Below, piece by piece: positions 53,901 to 63,110 of a DNA stretch of 64,000 nt. Within the stretch, counting starts at the first letter, position 1. Every line of letters begins with the position of its first letter. A program made the position numbers and the translations under genes. The DNA lies in assembly GCF_001522545.3 (NCBI RefSeq), contig NC_031769.1, positions 5,827,999-5,891,998 of the forward strand, in the 5' to 3' direction. The notes beneath the pieces were generated by a model. The model was not told where the DNA came from and ran no database searches. It worked only from the letters and a program-made list of their open reading frames with translations. The stretch is from Parus major. Its lineage: Eukaryota > Chordata > Aves > Passeriformes > Paridae.

Positions 53901-55693
53901 TCACCAACCAAACTAACATTATACTACTACTTCTCTATTTGTCCTCAACTGGTCCTACACACTACTAATATCTGATTTTTTTGACTGCTGCTTGTCAGTG
54001 TCAACAGATGAAGGACCAAAGCTCAACAGTACACTCAGTCTACACCACAGACTTCCAAAGGACAGCAATTCAAGCATTTCCCCTTCCCACTTACACTGTC
54101 CATTGCTTTGCTCCCACCAGTGCTCAAAGAAGAAAGAAAACGTAACACACACGACAAAGAACAGACTGCAACAAGTGATGTCATACAGACTGTGCAAACT
54201 GATCAATCTACTACTCACTGTTCTGTTTAAGGACTGGACAAATTCATCATCCTTTTAACACCAGCCTGGCCACAACTATGCACATAATCCAGGAAAAAGC
54301 TCCTCTTATTCAGCCTTTTTTTTTTTTTTTTTTTGTATTTAAAAGGGTTTTTTTTTTTTAAAGGTTTCTTTATGCTGTGTACCATGTAAGACAATTTGCT
54401 GATATAGTCACTACTTTCAATGTAAAAACCCCCTTTATATCAGAGTAGTATTTCTCCGTAGCACCTTTTTTCCCTAACCACACATTATCTTCCACACTGA
54501 TCTATGCTTTTAAGTTCGATCGATCAGCACCGGCTGTTCTACGGCTTGTTCCCCTCTGCTTCAAGAACTCAAATGCTGAAACATCTGAAACCGTGAATGC
54601 AGGAGAAAGGATCACACCTTTAGTATGGAACAAAACCCTCTATCAGCTGCTACAGACTCGTGCTGGACGCTTCTAGGAAGTTGGTCCCAGCGGATGAGGC
54701 CGGGCTGGATTGTCCCAGCAGCGCCGTGCTGGGCACAGCCCGGAGCCGACGCGGCCCCTCGGGAACAGCGGCTGCGCTGCTGCTGCCTCACCAGCACCTC
54801 CACGGGGGCAAAACCAGGCTAGATACGGGCAACAGACCCACCTGGCCTCCCCAGCATTTCAAACTAGCTCTAAATCACAGAATCACCGAGGCTGGAAAAG
54901 TGCTCTGAGGTCGACCAGGGACCCAACATAACCGTGTCAAGCACGGCACTGAGTGCCACGTCCAATCTTTCCTTAAAGACCTCCAGGGACAGTGACTCCT
55001 CCAAATCCCTGGGCTACCCGTCCCGGTGTCTAATCACCGTTACTGAGAATAATTTTTTCCTGATGTCCAAACTAAACCTCCCCCTGGCGCAGCTTAAGAC
55101 CACGTCCTCTTGTCCTATCGCTGGTTGCCTGGGAGCAGAGCCCGACCCGCACCTGGCTGCACCCTCCTGTCCGGCATTTGTGGAGAGCGATGAGACCTCT
55201 CCTGAGCCTCCTTTTCTCCGGGCTGAGCTCCCCCAGCCGCTCCTCACACGCGCTCCAGACCCTTCCCCAGCTCCGCTGCCCTTTTCCGGGCTCGCTCCAT
55301 ATGGAGCGCTGGATGGAGTTGGACCCCAGCACCCCCAAGCCGAGGGGCAGGACCCCTCTCCCCAGCTCCCCCGATGCCGCTTTTCCAGGCTGCGCTCAGG
55401 GCGTGCGGGGGGGCGAAACTTCCTATTAAGGGCACGGCGGCCGCGGGCCCGCAGCTCTGCGGCGCCGCCATGGCGGGGCCCTCCCTCGCTCCCTCCCTCG
55501 GGCCGCGGCTGCGCGCTCGGGGCGGCGGGAAGCGCCGCTGCCTCCGCTGCACCTGCCGCCGCCGCCGCGGGGGAGGGCGATGCGGGCGGCACCCGGGGCA
55601 GCCCGCCCGCACCCCCGCCGCGACACCCGCGCCGCGCTCACCCACGCTCCGGTAGCCCAGGATCGCGATCTTGCGGGACTTGGACGGCGGCAT
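17821..55693 (-). CDS. RHEB: RHEB, Ras homolog enriched in brain (full coding span, 8 exons)
   Basis: RHEB is a small GTPase on lysosomal and other endomembranes. In its GTP form it activates mTORC1; the TSC1/TSC2 complex is its GAP. Eight minus-strand exons (52, 72, 68, 83, 57, 48, 82 and 93 bases) join through GT-AG introns into 555 bases, 184 codons plus TAA, exactly the family length. Landmarks in order: P-loop GYRSVGKS (13-20) with the RHEB-typical Arg15; switch I with Thr38 in YDPTIEN; DTAGQ (60-64) leading to switch II; NKKD (119-122); SSAK (148-151); and the CSVM C-terminus (181-184), a CaaX box for farnesylation. As recalled, only residues 3 (Pro for Gln) and 170 (Ile for Leu) differ from human. 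The intact splice sites and split exons exclude a retrocopy. The promoter is a CpG island, as expected of a housekeeping gene. Confidence 0.98.
17914..23035 (-). other. RHEB: RHEB intron 7
   Basis: A 5.1 kb phase-0 intron. A GC-richer stretch near 19600-19800 keeps several frames open, but no product is recognisable and no splice logic ties it to a gene. No dispersed repeat was recognised. Confidence 0.8.
23036..23117 (-). CDS. RHEB: RHEB exon 7 (G5 motif)
   Basis: This exon codes the last base of Arg127 through Gln154, reading [13 protein letters not shown]... to SSAKENQ. It contains the SAK base-recognition motif. The acceptor is cag, the donor gtaat, and the length of 82 bases keeps the frame. 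Confidence 0.97.
23118..23638 (-). other. RHEB: RHEB intron 6
   Basis: A 521-base intron with donor gtatgt and acceptor cag. The stretch around 23570-23610 is slightly CpG-richer than its surroundings. No other element was recognised. Confidence 0.85.
23639..23686 (-). CDS. RHEB: RHEB exon 6 (NKKD motif)
   Basis: A short 48-base exon codes residues 111-127 ([16 protein letters not shown] with split codons at both ends). NKKD is the guanine-specificity motif. It is too short to stand out as an open frame and was found by following splice sites: acceptor cag at 23687-23689 and donor gtatgt from 23638. Confidence 0.97.
23787..23843 (-). CDS. RHEB: RHEB exon 5
   Basis: This 57-base exon codes the end of Ser92 through Gln111 ([18 protein letters not shown]). 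The acceptor is gcag and the donor gtaagt. It is separated from exon 6 by only 100 bases, the shortest intron of the gene. Confidence 0.96.
23844..28025 (-). other. RHEB: RHEB intron 4
   Basis: A 4.2 kb AT-rich intron. It has a small AAT-rich simple repeat near 24300-24335 and, near 25895-25960, words that resemble a worn CR1 3' end, too diverged to call firmly. No coding features were recognised. Confidence 0.8.
28026..28108 (-). CDS. RHEB: RHEB exon 4 (switch II)
   Basis: This 83-base exon codes residues 65-91 plus two bases of Ser92: [27 protein letters not shown]. It carries the RHEB switch II segment directly after the catalytic-loop glutamine Gln64. The acceptor cag is at 28109-28111 and the donor is gtaat. 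Confidence 0.97.
28109..31201 (-). other. RHEB: RHEB intron 3
   Basis: A 3.1 kb phase-0 intron. It contains an A21 homopolymer (30452-30472). Otherwise it is unremarkable AT-rich sequence with no recognisable gene or repeat. Confidence 0.8.
30452..30472. repeat. A21 homopolymer
   Basis: A run of 21 A in RHEB intron 3. No retroposon body or target duplication was recognised next to it. Confidence 0.85.
31202..31269 (-). CDS. RHEB: RHEB exon 3 (G3 motif)
   Basis: This 68-base exon codes the end of Thr42 through Gln64: [22 protein letters not shown]. It contains the Mg-binding DTAGQ motif. The acceptor tag is followed by the exon at 31269 and the donor gtaagt begins at 31201. Confidence 0.97.
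31270..37607 (-). other. RHEB: RHEB intron 2
   Basis: A 6.3 kb intron. It holds a short A15 run (33645-33659) and AT-rich sequence. The only notable local feature is an AT-rich stretch around 36560-36605 with a short TA repeat. No gene or dated repeat was recognised. Confidence 0.8.
37608..37679 (-). CDS. RHEB: RHEB exon 2 (P-loop end and switch I)
   Basis: This 72-base exon codes the end of Gly18 through Asn41 and the first base of Thr42: [23 protein letters not shown]. It holds Lys19 and Ser20 of the P-loop and Thr38 of switch I, the effector region contacted by mTORC1. The acceptor acag and donor gtaagt are both strong. Confidence 0.97.
47948..47963. repeat. A16 homopolymer
   Basis: A run of 16 A in RHEB intron 1 with no adjoining recognisable element. 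Confidence 0.8.
48735..49010 (+). mobile_element. CR1 LINE fragment (3' end, sense on + strand)
   Basis: The sense-strand CR1 3' landmarks appear in order: 'tgggagtcgg', 'aataggacaagag', 'cttcacagaaag', 'gttgtcaagcattggaac', 'ggctgtccagggaa', 'gagtcaccagccctggagg' and 'tatttaaaaga'. A 'tggtttagtggtgg' and 'ggttggattccatg' tail follows. It is 5'-truncated and lies opposite to RHEB transcription, the only clearly plus-strand CR1 in the window. Boundaries are approximate. Confidence 0.88.
50250..51375. promoter_or_regulatory. Candidate regulatory block in RHEB intron 1 (CpG-retaining, unique sequence)
   Basis: By eye this 1.1 kb holds roughly 35-40 CpGs, densest at 51120-51370, whereas flanking intron is nearly CpG-free. 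It contains no recognisable transposon and no believable coding exon. Retained CpGs in unique intronic sequence suggest low germline methylation or constraint, as in enhancers or secondary promoters. The call is an inference. Confidence 0.35.
54316..54359. repeat. T-rich homopolymer pair
   Basis: Runs of 19 T and 12 T are separated by 13 mixed bases. They lie in RHEB intron 1, about 0.5 kb before the CR1 at 54873. No element body was recognised. Confidence 0.8.
54873..55303 (-). mobile_element. CR1 LINE fragment near RHEB promoter
   Basis: The reverse-complement CR1 3' end is clear: 'aatcacagaatcaccgaggc', 'gcactgagtgccacgtccaa', 'tccttaaagacctccaggga', 'ttttttcctgatgtccaaac', 'cctggcgcagctt', 'ggttgcctggga', 'gagagcgat' and 'gagcctccttttctccgggc'. 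The element lies on the minus strand, in the same orientation as RHEB. It is better preserved than the other copies and unusually rich in CpG. It ends about 340 bases from RHEB exon 1, on the shore of the CpG island, and has no coding capacity. Confidence 0.92.
55642..55693 (-). CDS. RHEB: RHEB exon 1 (start codon, P-loop start)
   Basis: This 52-base coding part reads [17 protein letters not shown] plus the first base of Gly18, and is followed by donor gtgagc. The join to exon 2 rebuilds GYRSVGKS. Residue 3 is Pro, where the human protein as recalled has Gln. The ATG is supported by exact agreement with the family N-terminus. Confidence 0.96.
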
Positions 55694-55874
55694 CTTCTCC
55701 CCCGCCCGGCCCCGAACCACATCAAGGGCGGCGGCGGCGGCTGCGGCGGAGGGCGGCGGCGGGCGGCTGTGGAGGCGCGGGGCGCGGCGCCAGCGACATG
55801 CGGGGGGCGCGGGGGGAGCGGCGGCGGCCGGAGCGCGCTCGGGACGCGCGGCGCTGGCAGCGGCGGGGCCGCAC

Positions 55875-55882
55875 CACGTGAC
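55875..55882. promoter_or_regulatory. RHEB: E-box CACGTGAC in RHEB promoter
   Basis: A palindromic CACGTG flanked by AC lies about 185 bases upstream of the RHEB ATG; on the RHEB strand it reads GTCACGTGG. This matches USF/MYC sites and most of the TFEB/TFE3 CLEAR consensus. Use is inferred from sequence. Confidence 0.5.
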
Positions 55883-55941
55883 CGCCGCCGCCGCGCGCCG
55901 GCCCCGCGTACGCACCTGCGCGTCACAGGAAAAAAACTCCC

Positions 55942-55948
55942 TGCGTCA
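55942..55948 (-). promoter_or_regulatory. RHEB: CRE-like site (TGACGCA on RHEB strand)
   Basis: TGCGTCA on the plus strand is a CRE/ATF half-type site on the RHEB strand, about 250 bases upstream of the ATG. A second weaker GCGTCA word lies at about 55919-55924. Confidence 0.35.
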
Positions 55949-55983
55949 CCCCCGCCCGGCGCGCGCCCCCCTCCCGCCCGCCG

Positions 55984-56020
55984 ATTGGCCGGCGCGGCGG
56001 CGGCGGCGGGCGGGGATTGG
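55984..56020 (-). promoter_or_regulatory. RHEB: Paired CCAAT boxes in RHEB promoter
   Basis: Two ATTGG words at 55984-55988 and 56016-56020 read CCAAT on the RHEB strand and share the flanks gATTGGCCGG. Their start-to-start spacing is 32 bases, about three helical turns, as is common for NF-Y pairs in CpG-island promoters. Confidence 0.6.
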
Positions 56021-56216
56021 CCGGGGAGCGGCAACGGCCGCGTTCGAAGGGGAGGGGGCGGAGCCGGGCGGGCAAGGGCGAGCGGGGACACGGGGGGGGG
56101 AAGGGGTGGGAGAGGCGCGCGCCAAGGCCCCGCGCGCGTGCGCGCGCAGCGTGCGGCGGTTGGTGCGTCCCGCGCGCGCCGCTCGGGCCCGGGCCCGGCC
56201 CCTTTCCCGATCTCCG

Positions 56217-56520
56217 TCACCGAGACCATTGCCGTCCCTATCCCGTCCTTATCCCCATCCCAGTCCTGTCCCCGTCCCCTTCCCCTTCCCCATCCTGTCT
56301 CCACCCCCATCCCAGTCCCCATCTCCGTGCACATCCCTGTTCCTATGCCCATCCCTGTTCCTATCCCTGTGCCTAGTCCTGTCCTGGTCCCTATCCCCGT
56401 CCCTGCCTCCATGCCTGTCCTTGTCTCCTTCCTCATCTCCTTCCCCTCCCAGTCCCCATCCCCATCTCAGTCCCCATCCCAGTCCCCATCCCCATCCCTG
56501 TTCCCGTCCCCATCCCAGGG
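56217..56520. repeat. Minisatellite of CCCATC/CCTGTC-type hexamers
   Basis: About 300 bases consist of imperfect six-base units of the kind cccatc, cctgtc, ccagtc and cctatc. The RHEB strand is the G-rich one. The repeat abuts the upstream edge of the CpG island. It keeps open frames of more than 330 codons on both strands that encode only low-complexity Pro-Ser or Gly-Thr repeats; these are not genes. Confidence 0.85.
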
Positions 56521-58687
56521 GCTCCTCCGCGGGCCATGGGATCTGTCCCGAGGCCCTCAGGCTCCCGGCTCGGCCGGGTTTGTTTGAATCTGAATTTATC
56601 TCGCTGCCTCTTCAGAGCGTTCCCCGTGCTGCAGATGATTTATGGAGAAACGTCGTGCCCCAGCGTCGATAAAGTGCTGGGAAGTGCATGGAAGGGAAGG
56701 TGGCGAGGCATTTGGGAGTTCGGGAATGGTTAGCTCTGAGATCCAAGCGGTGGAGGGTTTTCTGCTTTGAAAAGAGGGCTGCGTGTACTGGTGGTGACTG
56801 CAACACTGAGTGGATGCAGAGAAAAGGAGAAAGACATGAAGACAGGAAAGTCGTATTTCCCCCCTCTACTACTGATTTTGAACACTTTGGGTTAATATCT
56901 ACTCTTTACACATTTTCTTGGAAAATGAATGTTAGAACTAGTTTTTCTAATGTGCATCCTATCTTTTTGGGGAACACAGATACCTAACATGCAATTACAC
57001 CAGGGTACAACAAACCAACCTAACAGCTGATGATGTTAAGGGGCATGGATTGGCTTCTCCCTGATCTCACCCATCCATTCCCACATATTCTTCTAACCTG
57101 GTGAGAGGGCGGGGAACTAAAACAGAAGAAAACCATTTGTACACAAAAGTGATTTGCTTCTGGGAGAGCAGACAGGCTTTTAGGAGATACCTGCATTTCT
57201 TGGGATAATCTAATTGTACCCTTCGTCTTCTGGATTATGGGGTTTTACAGGACAAGTGCTGGTAGCCTGTTAAACAGCAGGAATAACAGCTTTCAGTGAA
57301 TAGGTACATGATGGAAGGATAGTTATTTTATGAGGGAACACAGGGGTTTTGTACTTTCTCAGTGATGGCTGTGGTGATATAACTGTATGCTCATTCTCTG
57401 TGTCCAGACTCCCAGGTCATCACAGCCCTCGAGCATCACCCCATAGGTACTGGTGAGATCTGGGGGGCCTGCAAAAAAGCAGCAGCCTTTTTTGGCTTTT
57501 TTGGAAATCCAGCGTTTGTAAACAGGGATCCTGTTCAAAGCTCCCCAAGAGGTGCTGGGGGACAGCCCTGCCTGATGTACAGCACCTTATTCCTCTTTGT
57601 TTTATGTCATGTAAAAGATACAACTGTTTATGAAGGACATGAGGATTGCAGCAACCATGATCCTGCAGGACCAGCCCTTGGAGCTGTGCCATCATCTTTA
57701 CATTCACTCCCTCTGGAATCATGCCATGGTCCAAAACTTGGGCTTTTTACTGAAAACTGAGAGGACTGAGATAAGAATTAGCTTCTAATGACATATATGG
57801 ATTTGGAAAAATAGCTGAAGTTTGTGGTAGTTATGCTTTCAGCTTCCATCTCCTTACAGTTCTTATTACTTGCCTACCATACTTTGGCATTGGACTTTTT
57901 ACTCTGGTGAAACCTAATTTGTATTTTCAGGATATATTTCCATACTCCTCCACATGCTCAGAGTGGTGAGCATCAGCATTTTTTTTCATTTGTGGGAGTT
58001 TCTGTTCCCTCCACTTCTTTTGATCAGGTCTTTTCCCTTATTCTCTTTTTTTCTTATCCCACTCTCATTATGGAGCTGTGTCTATTATCTAGTTTCTATT
58101 AACTTCTGTCCTTTTAACTGGTTTTATTGCCTCAAATTGCAATGGAGTTGTCTCACTTTAGGATTATTGTCAGCAGCAACACAACTTGTCCTTCCCGTGC
58201 ATGGGTTTCTTTTGAAGAAAAACCTTTAACTTCCTTTTCTTCCACTGTTCCTTTGGAGAGAATTGGCTAATTCCTCCAGCAGGATCCTGTAAGCGCTTCA
58301 TTTTGTGTTGGCTGCGACACTGGGAATACAGGGAAATACAGAGTTTTCAGGAAAGGTTGTTGTGTTTCCATGCTGTAGGGCTGGGTGACACTGCTGATGG
58401 CATTTGGCAGCATTCTGGGATGCTGCTATTCAAGTGGCAGCAGCTTAAGCAGAGATGAGAGGATCTGGAGTGTGGTAAGGCTGTTACTGCATTTCTCCTG
58501 CCCAGGTGAAATCTAAACACTTCTGGAGTGCTTTGAGCACAAGGCCAGCACACCTGTGGCTGATGTGAATGTCTAACCCAGGCACTGTGCATTATCTGAA
58601 CTCTCATTGTTTACATATTTAAGACTGAACACCTCACACACCAAGTGCCCCTTTGCTGAACTCCTCTCCCCATGGTAACAAGCCAGG
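56521..58687. other. Intergenic upstream of RHEB
   Basis: No coding exon was recognised on either strand. The first 150 bases are still moderately CpG-rich and could belong to a divergent transcript, but no splice site or open frame supports one. The rest is unremarkable unique sequence. Confidence 0.55.
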
Positions 58688-59265
58688 TGTGATGCTCAGG
58701 TTGTGTTTTCCCAGGGCAGTGTTCCATATGTTGTGAATGGGCCAGGAGACCAGCTCCTTTTTAAAAAGGCCTTTATTGAACAGGACAGCTCTGGGGTGAG
58801 GGTCCGAGGGGTCGTGCACACTGTCACTGCTCCCACTGGACACCACAGAAGAGAAGGATCCGTGCAGCTTGGTCACTAGGGCAGAGCTGGGCCTCCTTCC
58901 TTATGGGAGCTCCTAGGAAGACTCATTTCCTTGGCCTCGTAGTCTAGGGTATCATCCTAGTTGAGTCCCCTCTTGGTTATGTGGGCTCTTGGAGGGAAGT
59001 CAGGGGACTCCTCTGGGTCTTCCTCGTTCAATGGTACTGTTTTTATTCCTTCCTTTTAGTGTGGCTCGTTGTCTCTGGGTTTTTTATCAGTCTGTGTGTG
59101 TCCCATGAGTCTCTGGTTTCTCTCGTTTACGTAAAAGTCCTTATGTCATCCTCCTCCTCAGGGCCCAGCTGAACAAGGTACAGCAACCTGGGACAGGGGT
59201 ACAAGGTAAGGGGTTTACAAACAGTAACTGTAACATGGCTAACAATCTTCTAATTATTCTTAACA
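58688..59265 (-). mobile_element. LTR-like segment (possible solo endogenous retrovirus LTR)
   Basis: Read on the minus strand, 578 bases start TGTTAAGAATAA and end GAGCATCACA, so they are bounded by TG and CA. AATAAA lies at 58772-58777, about 85 bases before the end, and a TA-rich TATA-like word lies upstream near 59079-59090. This layout fits U3-R-U5. No target-site duplication was found, no second LTR and no viral gene remnant were recognised, and the exact ends are guesses. Confidence 0.35.
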
Positions 59266-61978
59266 CATAGCATCAGTTGCATTAGGAATTAGGGCTCTGC
59301 CTGTACATTCCCTGCTCCTGCTGCAGCCTCCTGACATCTACAATGTTTGCAAATTGTGAGCTCCAAGGGAGTTCAGAGAACTGTGGGACAAGTGACGTAC
59401 CCTGTGTGCCTCTGCACTGGCTGCACTCCAGGCCTTTTCCCTGTCTTCTCCCTCTGCCAGGTACTCCCTCAAGTCAAACACAGCCTTGGGATCAGTTCAG
59501 ATGAGAAATGACATTAATGTTACGGTAAATGAGATAAGATGCTCAAAGAGTGCAACACATCAAGTGAAAGACAAGATACCAAAGGAGAAAACAGCAAGCA
59601 GGGGTAGAGTGAGTGTCTGTAGGGAGATCAGGGTGTAGAGGGAGGCTGGACAAACGGTGCATGACTTCCTTTTGTTGCCTGTATGTACTTTTTCCTGATG
59701 GAGAAAGAACCACAATAGATTTCACATAGTAAAGGTAATTCAACAGTCAAGTATTTTTACAGTAATTTTTACAGTACGTGCAAACCCATGGCCACCTGGC
59801 TACTGAGCTCCCAAAGGCAGAACAGCTCTGACTCGTACTTTCAATTCCTGCAGCAGCAATTACCATCACAATTACCTGCTCTGTCCTTCAGCAAAGCAGG
59901 GCCTTCCCAAAGAATGTTTTTTGAAGTGTGTCCAGTGTTTGCACTGGGCGTGCTTCCACAGGCACAGCACAGCCCCTGCTGCCCGCAGAGGTTACAAAGT
60001 ACATTCAGTTCAGCCTTGCTCTTGTTTCTGCTCCCTCCTGCCTTTGCACAGTGAGTGTGTTTTGCAATATTCAGCTAGAAACACTGGCAAAATATTAGTA
60101 GAAGCAAATTAAGGGATTAATTCAGTTCAGAGGGGCTGCTGACACCATGGGTTTATACCCTACAGGTCATGGTGTGCAGCTGGCAGGGACACACATTCCA
60201 TAGGGTTTTTTCTAAAGGAATGAGTTTGATGTGTGAGTACAGGTCACCTCCTGCCCATTCACTTCAGCAGGAACAGGTCTGACTGCAACCACCAGAAAAC
60301 AAATGAGTACCAAGAAAGCGACTTTCAAAACCACATTTAAATTAAGTCCTGAAGTGAAGAGTAAAGAGCAGTGTCTGCAGAACATTCTTTTTGCATAAAT
60401 GCATTATGTGGGTACAAGGGTAGCATTAAATTGTCCGGAATGGCATTTTCCTCTGGAAATTACCCTTAATAAGTGTTCAATATGGGTGAAAGTTCACAGA
60501 AACTTTAGAAGCAAACTGGTTACTTCTAAAGCTGCCTGCAGAACTCAGTGGGAGCAGTTACAGGGCTTGATTGAGAGAAAGGATTAAGCACGTGTGGTTT
60601 CACTTCTAGTTGGACCAAAACTGAAAAACTCCAACTTACCCGTATGCTCATTCTAAAAATGGCAAGGAGTGTTCTCCATGTGGAGTTTTGGAACAGCTTC
60701 AGTCAGATTCCTCCTGTCTGCCATGAGGACAAGAGCTCAGGCCTTGGAAATCAAGGCTTGTTCTTTCTGTTTTAATCCAACATTCCCAGCACAACAGTAT
60801 CCCTTAATAAAAGATGAATAGGTCTCAGATACACAACAATTGGAATTCACTTCCTAGCAAAGAGCAAATACTGTCTGATATCAGACCTTTTACCTAAAGG
60901 ATTCCAGAAGTAAAACAGGAAAATATTTTTCATCAATGGCAGCAAAGGGTGATTTTTCCTCAGTTCAGAGCATCTCTAAGTACTGAAAAATACTGAGGGC
61001 CGAAGTCTACTAAAAACCATTTTCTTACACCTAAGCAGGTTAAAAATATCTAGAGTAGGTAAAAGCCCTTCCAAGACAAGACCTTCAGAATAATTATCTT
61101 TCACAGACATCTCTTGCTGGGCAAGGAAATGCACAGGAAAGCAAAGGCATCAATCACATATTATTACAGTCCTGCTGGTTAAAATAGAACCCATTTCTTC
61201 ACCTGCACTACTGAACAGGCTTTCAGGAGTCACAGGGGACATTTACTGACACTTCCATCTGCAGCATGGTCCAGTCTGTGACAAGGAGCTTCTGGAGCTG
61301 TTGCTGTGGTCTCAGATCTATAGGTACAGCTTGCTGCCTGTCCAGAGGGGAGAGTGCACAAGAACTGGAGTCTAATGACATTTTATTAATTCTCTTTCAT
61401 GGCTGAGACCTCTAATGAGCTACGTGAAGAGCCCTAGACTGAAGCTTTATTACACTGTCCCTTTAATCTGGAACATGCAGCAGCCCTGCTGAGTCACCCC
61501 TCCTCTCTCTACCCTCATTTACTTACTCCTGTCCCTCCCTTATGCTGGAATGAGCATTTTTCTAGCTCTGTAGAAAACGGATCTGTATTAAAAACAACAC
61601 AATTTCTTTAGTTTTGTTAACTTCATCAGCACTGGCACTTGTGCCAGCACAAGCAGAGTGTATTTTTATGGCATTGCTGTTTATTCGTGCTGGTGGGGTC
61701 ACATCATGGTTCTGCCACTCACAAATGCAGACTTCAGAGCTGAATTCCAGAAAGAAAGGGTGGAAATTCTCTAAAGACAGTTTTGTACCACTGAAGACAC
61801 TGTTCTCCAAAATTTTGGTAGTCCTGTGCACATGGTAATAGCAGTTATAATAATGTGAAAATGGGAAGCTTGTACGTGGCTATCTGAAAACTGCAAATTC
61901 ATTCTGGCTTTCTGCACACTGCAGCAAGAAGGCAAGCCCAAAGCATCTGCATGAACAGGGACAGAAAAATTTGTCCCT
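59266..61978. other. Intergenic between RHEB and the next gene
   Basis: I see no coding exon, RNA gene or recognisable transposon in this stretch. Confidence 0.55.
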
Positions 61979-62177
61979 CTATATAAAATATACATATATA
62001 AAAATAATAGATTATTTATCTATTTATATACATTTATTATAGTTAATAATATAATAAATTTATATTTTTATATAAATATATTAAAATAATTATTTTATCT
62101 TTTACTAATATAATTAATATATTTATATATTTGTTATATTATTTATATTATATATATATTATATATATATATAAATT
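61979..62177. repeat. AT-rich low-complexity / (TA)n repeat
   Basis: About 200 bases are almost only A and T, with imperfect ATATAT and TTTATA runs and a cleaner (TA)n stretch near 62146-62173. Confidence 0.9.
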
Positions 62178-63110
62178 ATCAGTGGTTCAACCCTTATCTT
62201 TAAAAATACCTTGACCAGAGGGCTGAAGAATGTGCTCATGCAGCCGGGTGATAGAGAGATCTCACCATGCATTTGGACACCTCCCTGCCACCCCATCTCC
62301 CAGAGAAGGCTGCAGTGCCTGTGCTGGAGCAGAATCCTGCCTTTCACAGAGCTGCATCTATGTGATTTGTGTGGCATTTGCAGGCAGCACTAGTGCCCAC
62401 TTACCCTTAACCAGTTACCTACCCCAAATTCTCCCCTCCATGCACCCTATGAAGAATGAGAGCCACTATTTTTAGTTTAAATCACTCCATCTCCCACACG
62501 AGGATTATCAGAGCTGGGCTGATGGCAGCAACCAGCACCAGGCTGTTGCACTTGGGACAGTGCTCCAGTTCAATATCACCAGGAATTGCAGGGAACAGAG
62601 TCAATATTTACCCGGTCAGAAAAGGAGCTGGAGAAGACTTGACAATGTTTTTCACGAGGTAAGAAAGTGGAAGAAAGTCTAAGTGAACAGTTTCCATCTT
62701 GTATTACAGGAATACTTTTAGTCATGAAAGATACCTGTAAGAAGGAAGTTTTTACACATTTAGTTCAAAATTTAAATTCTTGTAGAAAGGGGAAAAATTT
62801 TGAAGAAAGTTTTTCATTACTATTATTACAATTATATTTACATTTCATAAGCAAACTGAAAACTGTTCACCTTTAACCTCCACGTTTATAAATGAAAAAA
62901 TAATGTATCCCTCTCCTGCATTTTTCCAGTGCAGTATTCAGGCTGGGAACACAGTACCGAAGTCCTACTGCAGTATTCCATCAACATAAGCCACCTTTAA
63001 ATTTGAAAGAAAGTAAGAATGCTCCTGGTTTGCACTAATCCCAATGCATGTACATTCATACATGCGAAAGAACTTGGCACGAACTGCTAAAACCAAACTG
63101 ATGTTGTAGG
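62178..63110. other. Intergenic, nothing recognised
   Basis: No gene or repeat was recognised. Short open frames near 62210-62660 have no family resemblance. Confidence 0.5.

Larger units (their letters stand above)
37680..55641 (-). other. RHEB: RHEB intron 1 (18 kb)
   Basis: This long first intron is mostly AT-rich and CpG-poor. Recognised contents are a CR1 copy (48735-49010), a second CR1 (54873-55303) near the promoter, homopolymer runs at 47948-47963 and 54316-54359, and three CpG-retaining blocks (about 40025-40105, 41815-41935 and 50250-51375). The longest open frame away from the CpG island (44063-44716, 217 codons) has no recognisable family and is probably chance. Confidence 0.8.
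55310..56215. promoter_or_regulatory. RHEB: RHEB CpG island and promoter
   Basis: Very GC- and CpG-rich sequence spans RHEB exon 1, the start of intron 1 and about 500 bases upstream. It contains many GGGCGG/GGCGGG-type Sp1 words, a pair of ATTGG boxes (inverted CCAAT on the RHEB strand is CCAAT) and a CACGTG E-box. There is no TATA box. This fits a housekeeping promoter with dispersed starts; the transcription start is not determined. Long open frames here arise from the scarcity of stop codons in such DNA. Confidence 0.85.

Noticed and set aside
55640..55693. RHEB considered as a processed pseudogene or retrocopy
   Set aside because: Eight exons with intact GT-AG junctions, a CpG-island promoter and a 184-codon frame without stops show it is the functional gene.
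54934..56672. Several open frames of 190-336 codons on both strands across the CpG island and minisatellite
   Set aside because: They run through a CR1 fragment, RHEB exon 1 in the wrong frame and a hexamer repeat. Their products are Ala/Arg/Gly/Pro or Gly-Thr low complexity. Stop codons are rare in such DNA by chance.
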